NCBI RefSeq assembly: GCF_012927185.1
Contig: NZ_JABBGB010000002.1
Coordinates: 1,488,001 to 1,552,000, forward strand
DNA from: Pseudoflavitalea sp. G-6-1-2
Lineage (GTDB): Bacteria > Bacteroidota > Bacteroidia > Chitinophagales > Chitinophagaceae
Reading direction: 5' to 3'
Length of the DNA stretch: 64,000 nucleotides
Position numbers and translations under genes: made by a program. The notes beneath the pieces are model-generated. The model was not told where the DNA came from, ran no database searches, and was given only the letters and a program-made list of their open reading frames with translations. Shown here piece after piece: positions 44,914 through 54,443 of this stretch. How positions within the stretch are numbered: the first letter of the stretch is position 1; every line of letters begins with the position of its first letter.

Positions 44914-46053
44914 TTACCAGATACTATCGGTTAAGTGTTGCTCAGGTTCGAGTACTTCATCTTCGGCAAATTCATCTCCGCTGCCTGCAGCCCAGTTCAG
45001 ATGGCTTAACCGCATATACCATGTCTGCACGCGCGGAGCAAAAGCTGCTCCCGATACACGGGCGGCTCTGGCCCCTTTTTCTTCGAGAAAGCCATCATCG
45101 TCGCTGTCAGCACATCCCAGTATGGCCTTGGATGCCGACAGGTTTCCTTTTATCCATGTGGTATGATGTTCGTAGAAAGTGATTTTTTCACATTCTACGT
45201 TTCCGAAAACAAACAGGCAATCGATGTTTCGCATATCGATTATTGGAACTGTAAGATTTCCGTTGATGATCAGAATGCGATTCTGATATGCATGGTTTCC
45301 AAGCAGCAATTTGTGAAAATCGCTGACGGGCGGTGTACCAAATTCAGACAAGCTGCGCAACATATCGGAACTCAGGCGAATGTCTTCTTTCAATTCGGTG
45401 TCGCCATCAAACACAATTACCAGTGGGTCGGCGTAGGTGTCTGCGAGTGTGTCCGGATCGAAAGCAGATTGTTTATCTTCTTCCCGCAGGTATATGTTTT
45501 CGAGATCGAACCGTAGGATAGCATCCTGCAAACTCACTATCTGGTACTGAACGTTTTTTAAATCCAAAGGTCTTTCCTGCTCTTCGATATGAGCTACCCT
45601 CTCCGCAGCATCCGCTCTGATGGCAGCAGGATATTTCTCGCCTTGCGCAATCCGGTTCAGCAATGAGCGTGCAGCAGCATAATGCGGGCCCGTTGTATCA
45701 TTGATAACTCCGTGCAGCAGGTGCAATGTATATGCAATTGGACAACGTTCTACCGATTGAAGCAGCAGTTCTTCGTATCCCTTACCCCGATAATGCTCAA
45801 AGTACAGGCCGAGGTAATCCGGCTCGTAGAAGTAATGATTATCAGGGAAATGCTCAATCAGCTCCAGCATCGCAGCCACGCCTTCCAGTGGATCTTCCAG
45901 CGTTTTCAATTGTCTGTCCGGCGTATTTTCAGGATCGATAAAACTATAGGAGAACGCTGTCTGGAACAACATATCGTTGTTTGTTTCCTGCGCTTTCAGC
46001 AAACTCCTTTCGAGTTTTGAAATGATCTGCTTCAGTTTTTCCGAACGCTCCAT
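44914..46053 (-). CDS. Beta-helix-rung protein, paralogue B, unknown function
   Basis: 379 residues, cytoplasmic. The N-terminal domain matches paralogue A in pattern (YEELLLQSVERCPIAYTLHLL, FSYSFIDPENTPD). The rung region (about 270-320) reads ILIINGNLTVPIIDMRN, LFVFGNVECEKITFY and WIKGNLSASKAIL. An acidic stretch (DSDDDGFLEEKG) follows. Gene order and spacing (5 bp to the hydrolase gene upstream, 31 bp to paralogue A) point to one message and an origin by tandem duplication. The function is unknown. Confidence 0.78.
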   Translation of the reverse strand: MERSEKLKQIISKLERSLLKAQETNNDMLFQTAFSYSFIDPENTPDRQLKTLEDPLEGVAAMLELIEHFPDNHYFYEPDYLGLYFEHYRGKGYEELLLQSVERCPIAYTLHLLHGVINDTTGPHYAAARSLLNRIAQGEKYPAAIRADAAERVAHIEEQERPLDLKNVQYQIVSLQDAILRFDLENIYLREEDKQSAFDPDTLADTYADPLVIVFDGDTELKEDIRLSSDMLRSLSEFGTPPVSDFHKLLLGNHAYQNRILIINGNLTVPIIDMRNIDCLFVFGNVECEKITFYEHHTTWIKGNLSASKAILGCADSDDDGFLEEKGARAARVSGAAFAPRVQTWYMRLSHLNWAAGSGDEFAEDEVLEPEQHLTDSIW

Positions 46054-46058
46054 AGTTG

Positions 46059-47759
46059 CTATTTTTTTGTTTCATTACTGCCCCCGTTCACCGGGATAGT
46101 GATGAAACTGTTATTGTACCATTTGATCTGCATCGGCTCACCCGCATCTTTGATTGTTTCAGCAGACACATCCTTTCCTGATCCATAGTTGACGATTTCA
46201 AACGGATGCTTGTTGATGTTCAGCAATACTACCAGTTTCGATCCTGCACCGATATTCTTGCTGACAAATCTTGTATTGGAGAAGGGAATGCTGCTCACTT
46301 TGCCCGGTTGAAGCAATTGCCTTTTGCGATTGTTTTTTGCATAGCTCGCACGCCCAACATACCGCGTAAGAAAGAAGTATCCGCCATTTGGCATCAGCTC
46401 ATACAGCGCCAGCGACACATCCATATCTTTCTTATTGATGCTCGCAAACAGTTGCCCGCCAAATGAACCATTGATGGTGATTGCATTTCCAAAAGGCGCA
46501 GTGGAGAAGATCAGCCCATTGCCCGCATCGAGCGAATCAAAAACAATGTTAGGAGTGTAATAATTGTTTTGATTTTCCCTGTCCTTAAAATCCACCGTTT
46601 GTTTTTCATAGCTATACTGGCCGGGCTTGTACGGCAACAATGATTTTTTATCGAGGTAAAAAGTGAGCGTATCGTTGTTGATGTTTTCCAGGCTGGGTGC
46701 GTGTATCCATTCATTGCTGCCCATCACCTGATAATTGATCTTATCTTCAAGGATTGCGGGCATGGGAGCGCCTTTCAGAATATGATCGAGCCATTGATAA
46801 GCCAGTTCCATCAAGTCGATATTGGCTACGCTGTCAATTTCATATCCCATTAAGTTCTTTGCCGGTTTGCGTTGTGCACCCCTATGATCCCAGGGACCAA
46901 TCACCAGATAATGATTTGCCTTTTTATTGTACTTATTGTGCAGTCTGAAATATTGAAGCGCTCCGATCTGCGAGCCATCATAATAACCAGTGGTGGTTAA
47001 TATGGGTATATTGATCTTTGCATATTCTTCCGGAGTGGGCACCATCGATTGCCAATAGTTGTCATAAGCAGGATGTGAAAGCCATTGCTGGAAAATTGGA
47101 TTCTGCACTCCTGCCAGACTATCCATTTTGTTGTAGGCTGTGCCGTTGTTGAAGTAATCGAAGGGCAGGCTGTTTGGCAGCCGTTTGTTCTTGTAAATAT
47201 TATCGTTGCTCCAGCTGAGGATATGCGATAGAGGTACATTGTTCTCCATGGGAAAATCATACCCCGGCATCACAGCTACCTGCGGAACGATGGTCTTCAG
47301 TGCAGGATGAATATTCTTTACAGTAGCCCATTGCGCATAACCTGTATAACTTCCGCTGTACATTCCTACGCTTCCGTTACACCAGCTTTGCTTGCTGATC
47401 CAGTCGATGATATCGTACACATCTGTGCCTTCGTGCTCAAAGGGTGTGTAGTTTTTGAGGTTGGCTCTGATACCACGGGCGTATGCAACAATTCCCACAT
47501 AACCTCTTTCGGCAGATTTCTTTCCAAAGAACGCATCCGCAAAACTCTGGTAGTAAGTGGTATAAAACAGCACAGCCGGAACCGGCGTGGTAATATTCTT
47601 ATTACGCACAATGATCGCTGTAATGTCGATGCCGCTTCTGGTGGTGATCAGTACAGAGTCCTGAATTACATAGTTATCGTCAGCAACCGGCGCCTGCTGG
47701 CAAAATGCAGCTTCAAGAGATGCCAGTACTATGCAAGCCGCCAAAAAAAGATGCTTCAT
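46059..47759 (-). CDS. Exported CocE/NonD family hydrolase
   Basis: 566 residues with a signal peptide ending AAFCQQ (about residue 21). The alpha/beta-hydrolase nucleophile is Ser137 in GMYSGSYTGYAQW (GxSYxG), and the His in WDHRGAQ is a likely triad member. The C-terminal jelly-roll part (about 360-566) fits the X-Pro dipeptidyl-peptidase C-terminal domain. Members hydrolyse esters or acyl-peptide bonds (cocaine esterase, glutaryl-acylase and X-Pro peptidases). Its substrate is not evident. It is an odd enzyme among the cytoplasmic proteins of this run. Confidence 0.9.
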   Translation of the reverse strand: MKHLFLAACIVLASLEAAFCQQAPVADDNYVIQDSVLITTRSGIDITAIIVRNKNITTPVPAVLFYTTYYQSFADAFFGKKSAERGYVGIVAYARGIRANLKNYTPFEHEGTDVYDIIDWISKQSWCNGSVGMYSGSYTGYAQWATVKNIHPALKTIVPQVAVMPGYDFPMENNVPLSHILSWSNDNIYKNKRLPNSLPFDYFNNGTAYNKMDSLAGVQNPIFQQWLSHPAYDNYWQSMVPTPEEYAKINIPILTTTGYYDGSQIGALQYFRLHNKYNKKANHYLVIGPWDHRGAQRKPAKNLMGYEIDSVANIDLMELAYQWLDHILKGAPMPAILEDKINYQVMGSNEWIHAPSLENINNDTLTFYLDKKSLLPYKPGQYSYEKQTVDFKDRENQNNYYTPNIVFDSLDAGNGLIFSTAPFGNAITINGSFGGQLFASINKKDMDVSLALYELMPNGGYFFLTRYVGRASYAKNNRKRQLLQPGKVSSIPFSNTRFVSKNIGAGSKLVVLLNINKHPFEIVNYGSGKDVSAETIKDAGEPMQIKWYNNSFITIPVNGGSNETKK

Positions 47760-47786
47760 TCTTTTGTATTGTTTAACACTGAAAAG

Positions 47787-48446
47787 TTACATTTCCGAAA
47801 GGTCTACTACATTAAATTCTGCTTCCCCTGTATCTGCATCATAGGTTCGAACCCTGATCTGTTTCTTTCCAATCTTTTTTATCAGATCAAAGGTTTTCTC
47901 CTTGTTATTGTTGCAGGGCAGTGATGGCAACCAGTTTTCTGCAATATCGAAACTATAACGGTAAGTCCATTTTCCGTTTCGCACCGACAAGATAAAGCAG
48001 ACATTGATATTTGAGTAATCCGCGGCATCGATCACGTAACTTAATTCATCGGCTCCATCGTTATCGAGATCCCCTTCGTTCTTCAGATAGCGGAAACCAA
48101 GTGGTCGCAGGTTGTCTCCGATAAACAATGTATCGGTTTGACGATTGTCTGAAACCAGCATCAGTACTGGCTTCTGGGATAATACTTTATTCAGGGCTGC
48201 ATCATCATTCAATCCCTTATACCATTTTGCGGCTTCCTGTTTTGTTTTTTTGCTGAGAAATACTTCTTTGACAGTATCGTGCTTTCCATCTCCATTGAAG
48301 TCCCCGGAAATGGAGAAACGATGCCCCCTCACCGATTTTACCTGTCCGGCAGTTACAGATTGTGCCTGGCTCTGCAATTGAATGCAGCATGCCATCAAGG
48401 TTAATGCACTGGTGATCCTGATCAAAGATTTCATAAAGATTTTCAT
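47787..48446 (-). CDS. Exported EF-hand/VCBS-like protein, unknown function
   Basis: 219 residues with an N-terminal signal (MKSLIRITSALTLMACC, ending SQAQS). Two short acidic loops, DFNGDGKHDT and EGDLDNDGADEL, look like calcium-binding EF-hand or VCBS repeats. No enzyme motif. Its ATG at 48446 directly follows the stop of the 781-residue gene (stop at 48447), so the two are coupled; an alternative ATG lies four codons in. Confidence 0.78.
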   Translation of the reverse strand: MKIFMKSLIRITSALTLMACCIQLQSQAQSVTAGQVKSVRGHRFSISGDFNGDGKHDTVKEVFLSKKTKQEAAKWYKGLNDDAALNKVLSQKPVLMLVSDNRQTDTLFIGDNLRPLGFRYLKNEGDLDNDGADELSYVIDAADYSNINVCFILSVRNGKWTYRYSFDIAENWLPSLPCNNNKEKTFDLIKKIGKKQIRVRTYDADTGEAEFNVVDLSEM

Positions 48447-50792
48447 TTATCTGCTGGCATCCCATTCGCCTTTTTCAAATCGTTCGTTGTCCGCAGGGAA
48501 CTGCTCTTCAAAATAACGCCAGAGATTCAGCGCTTTCTTGTAATGATGAACATCGAGCGGCGTAAGCTGATAACTCCCCCGCACATCATGTGGCAAATAC
48601 CGGACAGACACCGACTGATTGTTGTGCCCATCTGTTTCCAGATCGTACTGATAGCCTCTGATATCATAGTTGCCAGTTACAGACGGGAAGAGTTTCAACT
48701 GGTGCGCCGGCCGGGGCATCACTATTTGTATCCTGCCTTTGTTATTGTTGATATTTTGCCTGAAGGAAAAATGCAGTTCATCGCTCCAATACCCCATCCG
48801 GTCGCTGTTGTAATAATCATTGTAAAGATCGGTGACAATGGGTTTGCTGAGATAATCACTGATCTTTGAAGGGGTGATAATCTGCTGAATCAATTGTTGA
48901 CAGGATTCAATGTCCTGCGCCGTCAGCTGATCCATCTCTTCCATTGCCTGTAATGTCAACGGCCAGAAATTGCGAAGCAGCTGTTGTTCTTCCTGCGGTG
49001 TCTGGTGATCCATTTCATACCATTCACCATCCGGCGCTTTCCATGTTATTTTCAAATGATACCGGGCGCTTTGATGAGGTCTGTTGAACAGCTTATCCAT
49101 GAACGATTTTTTCTCTTCCTCGCGTTTCGCGTAGATGAATACCCGTTGATTGTCTTGCCGCAGCAGTATTGAATGCAGTGATCCTTCTTCATCATTCTCT
49201 CTGTTGGCTACCACTATCACATCTTCTACATGAAACAAAAAATGTGGGGTGGTCACCAGTTTGAGCTGAGTGAATGTGAGCAGGTTTTCAATGTTGCAAT
49301 CATAATTGTCAAAAATCCTTTTTGTTTTATTGTCGTTCTCCTTCAATACAGAAAGGCCATTGGAGAGCCTGTTCAACATTTCAATTTTGTTGAGGCGGCT
49401 TATGAGACCGCCGCCGGATTGTGATAAAATTTCTTCACAGAAAATATCGGCCAGCGGTGAGTCCGACTCGAATCTGCAGTCATCGAAATAATGGCCGATC
49501 AGCTGCGCACCTGCAATTGAAACACCGTAATCAGACTGAACCAGTACGCCTGCTTCCATATTGCCTTTTACAGTGAGGTTGCCATGATTATATTCGCCCC
49601 AATACAGCTGTTTTACATGGAGATTGTTTTGCACATAGATCTCCTGTCCGCCAACAATGATGTTCTCACAATTCAGGTTACCCAGTACAACAAGGCCTGC
49701 CGCTCCGTCGATGCAGGTGTTTGAAATGTATCGTTTGACAGTAAGATTGCCCGCAACAAAAACCATGTAGATCGCCTGACGCTCGTACTCTTCGTCCAGC
49801 TGCTGCCTTGCAGCTGCATCCTTCGCATCAACGGCGGCCACATATCGTTCCATCCAATCGGGCTTTAAGGTGCTGAACGGATTATCGAGATCGAGGGTAT
49901 CGAGTACAGTATCCTGCTCAAAACATATGGCTCTTTCGGTAGTGTAACGATCCGTCTGATATTTTCGGATGATCGAATCTTCGGGAAGCTGCGCCATCAG
50001 CATCACCATGGGAACCAGCCATGCTTGTTGTCCATCGATGATAATGGACTCACGTACATTTTGGTTGGCTTCCGTCCTCAGTTCAATGGTGGCGCCTAAT
50101 TGCAGCAGATCAGTCTCGTATTTTTTCAGGTGCGCGATATAGCCGTCGGCCAGTGTCAACTCTGCTTCCGATAAACGGGCGAGCGCTTCCTGCGGACCAA
50201 TATGCCAGATCCTTCTGAGATACTGAGCCACTTTCACTCTATTGGCACCTGCATCGATCAGTATCAATTGCCCTCTTGTCCATAGTGCAGGATCAGACCC
50301 ATTGCCACTCTCCTCTTCGTTTTCATCCGGCTTTTCCGCAAGGCTTTCACAAACTTCCACCCAGAATGGATTGGGTGAATTTTCATCGAACTGATGCATC
50401 AGTTGAATATACTGAAGACTCGCCTGAGCATCATTCTTCAACGCTTCCAGGCCTGTAAGCAACATGCCAAACCTGACGATATCCTGTGCTACCAGCTGCG
50501 GCTTCCATACACCAGCACCATGTTCCGCATAATACACAGGAAAACCGGCTGCTTCTTCTTCCAGATCAATGAAGAACGGATCATCGAGGCCATTCAATGC
50601 AATCACATACCAGCCTGGCTGCCAATCGCCGGCCTTGGTGGAGGTAAGATCCTCTCCGGTAAGGCCATGATAGCGGAATGCACTCTGGAAGCCCATCCAA
50701 TGTTCCGGTGCCGGATAATGGAAAGGCAGCAGCATGGGGCCTGCAACTGTTTTGCTTTGGATGAAATGAAGAATGAGTTCAGGTATATTCAT
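48447..50792 (-). CDS. Large beta-helix-rung protein, paralogue C, unknown function
   Basis: 781 residues, no signal peptide. The N-terminal part (about 1-290) is mixed and includes QLPEDSIIRKYQ. The middle (about 335-440) is a run of rungs: VFVAGNLTVKRYISN, LVVLGNLNCENIIVGG, IYVQNNLHVKQL and HGNLTVKGNMEAGVL. The C-terminal part carries no motif I recognise. The rungs match paralogues A and B, and the bactofilin-like pattern suggests a beta-helix. It begins 73 bp after the SMI1/KNR4-like gene. Confidence 0.8.
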   Translation of the reverse strand: MNIPELILHFIQSKTVAGPMLLPFHYPAPEHWMGFQSAFRYHGLTGEDLTSTKAGDWQPGWYVIALNGLDDPFFIDLEEEAAGFPVYYAEHGAGVWKPQLVAQDIVRFGMLLTGLEALKNDAQASLQYIQLMHQFDENSPNPFWVEVCESLAEKPDENEEESGNGSDPALWTRGQLILIDAGANRVKVAQYLRRIWHIGPQEALARLSEAELTLADGYIAHLKKYETDLLQLGATIELRTEANQNVRESIIIDGQQAWLVPMVMLMAQLPEDSIIRKYQTDRYTTERAICFEQDTVLDTLDLDNPFSTLKPDWMERYVAAVDAKDAAARQQLDEEYERQAIYMVFVAGNLTVKRYISNTCIDGAAGLVVLGNLNCENIIVGGQEIYVQNNLHVKQLYWGEYNHGNLTVKGNMEAGVLVQSDYGVSIAGAQLIGHYFDDCRFESDSPLADIFCEEILSQSGGGLISRLNKIEMLNRLSNGLSVLKENDNKTKRIFDNYDCNIENLLTFTQLKLVTTPHFLFHVEDVIVVANRENDEEGSLHSILLRQDNQRVFIYAKREEEKKSFMDKLFNRPHQSARYHLKITWKAPDGEWYEMDHQTPQEEQQLLRNFWPLTLQAMEEMDQLTAQDIESCQQLIQQIITPSKISDYLSKPIVTDLYNDYYNSDRMGYWSDELHFSFRQNINNNKGRIQIVMPRPAHQLKLFPSVTGNYDIRGYQYDLETDGHNNQSVSVRYLPHDVRGSYQLTPLDVHHYKKALNLWRYFEEQFPADNERFEKGEWDASR

Positions 50793-50865
50793 GATTGCCT
50801 TTTATTAGAATTCGGTTTGGGATATGCGATTCGATGACTAATGCAAACGAACTGATAACTGATCA

Positions 50866-51537
50866 TTAATTGGTCTGGTACGGAAATGTTGTATCCAGGC
50901 GATCCCAGGCGATTTCTTTTTGGATGATATCTTCCAGCTCCTCTTCGCTAATCAGCGGATTACGGTTCTTGTCTTTGGAATAAATCGCAGCTATTATTTG
51001 ATATTGCCGGGGGCTTAGATATGGCTGATGGCTGCTCAAAAAATTACCGAGGTCTTCCCGGAAATTTTCTTCTTCCAAAAGGCCATATTCAGGTTCTTCA
51101 ATATCGGCTACAGCTTCCAGCATAGAACGGAAAATAAAATCCTGCAGGTTCTTTGCTTTGCAAACTGCCCGGTTAGCATCATGCCAGAGAAATGCGATGG
51201 GCATGTTTTCCTGATTGCCTTCTTCCTGCAAAAAGCAAAACATATCTCCTGCGCCATTCTGTGCGAAGGGAATAAAATGTAATGCCGGGTTTATGTTCAT
51301 CCAATAGTCAGGATCAGCAAATTCTTCGAGCTGGCTTTGAATATCCTTAATGGGCATCAATTCAAATTCATTGGCAAAGAGCAGCAGTGGCGGGCGTTTC
51401 CGAAGCTCCGGAAATTGTTTGGTGATCCATTCCGGACCGAAAGTTCCCCAATCGAGCATGCCATCTGCATACAGCTGGTGATATAATGAAGGGTAAGCAA
51501 AACCGAATTGTTCTTGTATTTGCAATAGTGGGTTCAT
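50866..51537 (-). CDS. SMI1/KNR4 (SUKH) family protein
   Basis: 223 residues, cytoplasmic. Resembles the SMI1/KNR4 fold: a start like LQIQEQFGFAYPSLYHQLY, the strand-helix LLLFANEFELMPIKDIQ, and FIPFAQNGAGDMFCF. The SUKH superfamily is the classical immunity family of polymorphic toxin systems, and also occurs in housekeeping roles. The match is by pattern only; motif conservation is moderate. It lies within the minus-strand run and is 10 bp downstream of the propeller-like gene. Confidence 0.72.
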   Translation of the reverse strand: MNPLLQIQEQFGFAYPSLYHQLYADGMLDWGTFGPEWITKQFPELRKRPPLLLFANEFELMPIKDIQSQLEEFADPDYWMNINPALHFIPFAQNGAGDMFCFLQEEGNQENMPIAFLWHDANRAVCKAKNLQDFIFRSMLEAVADIEEPEYGLLEEENFREDLGNFLSSHQPYLSPRQYQIIAAIYSKDKNRNPLISEEELEDIIQKEIAWDRLDTTFPYQTN

Positions 51538-51547
51538 CGTCGGATCA

Positions 51548-52582
51548 TTATTGATTTGTGTTTATTTCAAGCGCATTGAAAAGTACCTGCCAGCTGGTTC
51601 CATCAAACAACGACGCTCCATGTTTGCCGGCAGAAAGCAACTGACTGTTATCGGAGGACAGGCTCAACTTTCCGGTAGTGAGCTGTACTGAAGGGTCTAC
51701 ATCTGCCGGCAGAATAACATTGCCTTCGAGTGTGTAAAGCGCGTAATCGTTGGCCAGCCAGAGTTTGCCGGCAAACCAGACAGTATCGTTGAAAGAAACA
51801 ATGTATTTCCCTTCAGTGATGCGTGTCCACTCATCTCCACGGCCAACCCAAAGCGATCCCATTGTGCCGGAGACATACACTTCTCCATTGCCGGAACAGC
51901 AAACGGTTTCGAGCGATTCCTTTGATGGAAAGTTGCAGTGACGCCATGCGGATCCGTTGTACTGCCAAACATCACCACCGCCACCCACTGCGTAGAGATC
52001 GGTTTCGCTGAAAGCATCCATATCGGAGAATCCAAAGTCGTGCATCATCACTTTGGTATCTCCACTAATTCTTTCCGCAGGCCGCTCCAGGGCGGGAAAC
52101 TCGTTCCACTGGCCGGTTCCCTTGCGTTCGAGAATACGTCTGTCCTGACAAATGGCGTACAGTTTTCCGTTTACACGTTTCACACGATTTACCGGAGCAC
52201 TCCGGTCGTGACGCCATCGGGTGGTGATGCCGGGGTCTTCCAATCCTACTTTGTCAACAACATCATTGTACGTCATTATTGTTCCGCGCATGTCTACTCC
52301 AATGAATTCATCGATGCCACCGGTAGTTCCAGCTGCGATGCTGACATACTCCACACCGGAGAACCCAACTCTGAAGAAACGCCTTTCGGGTGGACGTTCC
52401 ATTCGAACGTAGAGCAGCCGTATCAATGGAATTTCATCTAGTTCTACCTCGCTATCTGGCTGTTGCAGTATGAAGCAATAACGGGAGTTATCAAAGCCGA
52501 TAGCTCCGCCTCTTACATGATAGCCGTCAATGAACTGATCCCATTGTGTTTTATTAAGAATCATTGAATAGTTTTTATACAT
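51548..52582 (-). CDS. Beta-propeller-like protein, unknown function
   Basis: 344 residues from the ATG at 52582 (the frame opens one codon earlier with TTG; an ATG at 52564 is possible). Repeating strands such as YAVGGGGDVWQYNGSAWRHC, VYVSGTMGSLWVGRGDEWT and LWLANDYALYTL are spaced about 45 residues apart as in propeller blades. No signal peptide, so it is cytoplasmic. Similar proteins occur beside immunity genes, but I know of no assigned function. Confidence 0.78.
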   Translation of the reverse strand: MYKNYSMILNKTQWDQFIDGYHVRGGAIGFDNSRYCFILQQPDSEVELDEIPLIRLLYVRMERPPERRFFRVGFSGVEYVSIAAGTTGGIDEFIGVDMRGTIMTYNDVVDKVGLEDPGITTRWRHDRSAPVNRVKRVNGKLYAICQDRRILERKGTGQWNEFPALERPAERISGDTKVMMHDFGFSDMDAFSETDLYAVGGGGDVWQYNGSAWRHCNFPSKESLETVCCSGNGEVYVSGTMGSLWVGRGDEWTRITEGKYIVSFNDTVWFAGKLWLANDYALYTLEGNVILPADVDPSVQLTTGKLSLSSDNSQLLSAGKHGASLFDGTSWQVLFNALEINTNQ

Positions 52583-52611
52583 CAAGAGCTTGCACTAATT
52601 CTCAAACCTTA

Positions 52612-53358
52612 TCAGGAAGTATATTCAACCATGTAGACGATATCCTTTTCTGCATCGAGCAAAGCAAATACCACACTGCTTCCGGCAAGAGCCGTGAAGC
52701 GGCGGCTTTCGGTTCCTCCGGCAAACATGCCGGTGGTAATGCCGTATTCGTTTTCCGTGTCTTCTTCAAAACCTTCGAGCCATTCTTCCAGCATATCCTG
52801 TGCATCTGCTTCGTCCAGCAGAAACGGATCTGTATTCTTTGCCCATTGTTCCGTTACTACAGAAATATGTCGATGGACGCCGTATTTACGGAAATAGTAC
52901 TTCGTAAATTCATAGCTGTAAAACGAGCGGGCATAAATTTCGGCATAGATGAATTCGCCGAAACGGGATGCCTCTCCCAGCTCCTTCCGAATGGCTTCGA
53001 GATATTCTTTTACAGTGGTTTTGTTTTTCAGGTATTCATCTTTCTTTGCATCGAAGTCTTGTTGCAAGAACTGATGAAGTGCAGGCAGCTTTCCCGTTTC
53101 CTCGAATACCTGCAGGTCTCCAAGAAATTCATACCTGCCCTGGTTGTACCTGAATCCAAAACAATAGCTTTCTGAATATTGGTAGACGGGTTCTTCTTTG
53201 CAGATCAATCCATCCCTGCTGAAGAGATGAATCTGGTAAGATGTATTGTTAACCTGTACAGTGTGCGTCAGCAGTGGTTTGAAGTAGCGCGCAAGTGCCG
53301 GATCTTTGAATATAGCCGAAGGCTCCGGATAGAGAATGATATTTTCAGTTTGAGACAT
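52612..53358 (-). CDS. Uncharacterised protein
   Basis: 248 residues, cytoplasmic, acidic. It has a mixed N-terminal part (NTSYQIHLFSRDGLICKEE), a helical, charged middle (DFDAKKDEYLKNKTTVKEY) and a C-terminal strand-rich end. No recognisable domain. It begins 10 bp after the 181-residue gene and ends 29 bp before the propeller-like gene, so it is part of the same message. Confidence 0.75.
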   Translation of the reverse strand: MSQTENIILYPEPSAIFKDPALARYFKPLLTHTVQVNNTSYQIHLFSRDGLICKEEPVYQYSESYCFGFRYNQGRYEFLGDLQVFEETGKLPALHQFLQQDFDAKKDEYLKNKTTVKEYLEAIRKELGEASRFGEFIYAEIYARSFYSYEFTKYYFRKYGVHRHISVVTEQWAKNTDPFLLDEADAQDMLEEWLEGFEEDTENEYGITTGMFAGGTESRRFTALAGSSVVFALLDAEKDIVYMVEYTS

Positions 53359-53368
53359 ATATCACCAA

Positions 53369-53914
53369 TTAATGGTTTTCAATATTGGGTGGAGTTATTT
53401 CCTGATCGAACTCCATGAAATCTTCGTGCAGTCCGTCGATACCTTTGAGCATTTCATCGGTTTCCGGATTTGTTTTCATCAGTCTCCAGCTGAAGCCATC
53501 CCGTTCCGATTCGACATTTCCTTCGTCGAAAACACCCATCAGCTGATAGAGCAGCCCTTTGCCATAACTACGGAGGAAATGATCCAATTGTTCTTTGCCT
53601 GCGGCTGCTGTCAATTGCTGATAGGCTTTTCCGATAGTGGCATCGAAGTCGTGCGCACAGTCTACATTCCCGTTTACGTCGTAAGCTGTCATGTATAATT
53701 CCTGCAAAAATCTGAAACGGGCGAACTGCGGAATACCTTCATTTATTTCACTCCATGCCCATTGCAGTGGTCTGCTAGCGCCTGCGAGTGCCAGCTTTTC
53801 GGTGAGATTGCCCAGCGATTCGATTTGCGACTCATTCAATTCTTTCAGCCAGTGGCGATAATATTTTTGATCTTTCTCACTCAGTTGGCCGATGTATTTC
53901 TCGATTGCTTTCAT
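53369..53914 (-). CDS. Uncharacterised helical protein
   Basis: 181 residues from the ATG at 53914 (MKAIEKYIGQL); the frame reaches back to a TTG inside the upstream gene. Mostly helical: HWLKELNESQIESLGNLTEKL, EINEGIPQFARFRFLQELY, and an acidic C-terminus (GLHEDFMEFDQEITPP). Not recognised. Neighbouring genes and the charged, soluble character are typical of the immunity-like run. Confidence 0.75.
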   Translation of the reverse strand: MKAIEKYIGQLSEKDQKYYRHWLKELNESQIESLGNLTEKLALAGASRPLQWAWSEINEGIPQFARFRFLQELYMTAYDVNGNVDCAHDFDATIGKAYQQLTAAAGKEQLDHFLRSYGKGLLYQLMGVFDEGNVESERDGFSWRLMKTNPETDEMLKGIDGLHEDFMEFDQEITPPNIENH

Positions 53915-53943
53915 AGAGAGATTATTTTTTGAATTGGGTACGA

Positions 53944-54417
53944 TCAACTTTTTTTGAGATCCGCTGTCAGAAATTGTGAAGGTTCCAGCGGTGTGGTGTA
54001 TTGTTGATAATGCATTTGAGGAGGCGCATCGGAATAAGGCACATGCTTCACCAGCAGATAATCCAGATTTTTTGCTTTGTGCTTTCGGATGAAAGGCAAT
54101 AGCAGATTGAAATATACAGGCCCGCCACTCCAGTTGGCAACGGCGCTTATACTGTTGCCCGCCTGCAGTTCTTCATCCAGCACCTTTGCAAGTATGGGAT
54201 GTATGCTATCGAGTTGTTGCAGCGTGTACTGTATCAGCATTCCCTGGGTGTTTATTTCAGGAGGCAGCGCGGCGAGTTGCTGGTATTGCTTCATCTTCTG
54301 ATTGAAGTTCAGCAGAAAGGCCACATCGAGGTGTGTGATATTGTATCGATTCATCTGTTCTGCATCAGGCGTTTTGCACATATCTTCTGAAAAGCAAGCC
54401 AGGCCCATGATTGCCAT
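53944..54417 (-). CDS. Uncharacterised small protein
   Basis: 157 residues. The N-terminus MAIMGLACFSEDM is a short hydrophobic stub with a cysteine; it is too short for a sure lipoprotein signal, and no in-frame ATG lies upstream before a stop. The rest is helical (HLDVAFLLNFNQKMKQYQQLAAL). No family recognised. It lies 26 bp after the DUF4870-like gene. Confidence 0.65.
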   Translation of the reverse strand: MAIMGLACFSEDMCKTPDAEQMNRYNITHLDVAFLLNFNQKMKQYQQLAALPPEINTQGMLIQYTLQQLDSIHPILAKVLDEELQAGNSISAVANWSGGPVYFNLLLPFIRKHKAKNLDYLLVKHVPYSDAPPQMHYQQYTTPLEPSQFLTADLKKS

Positions 54418-54443
54418 TACAATAATGGGCCTGCTATTGTGAC

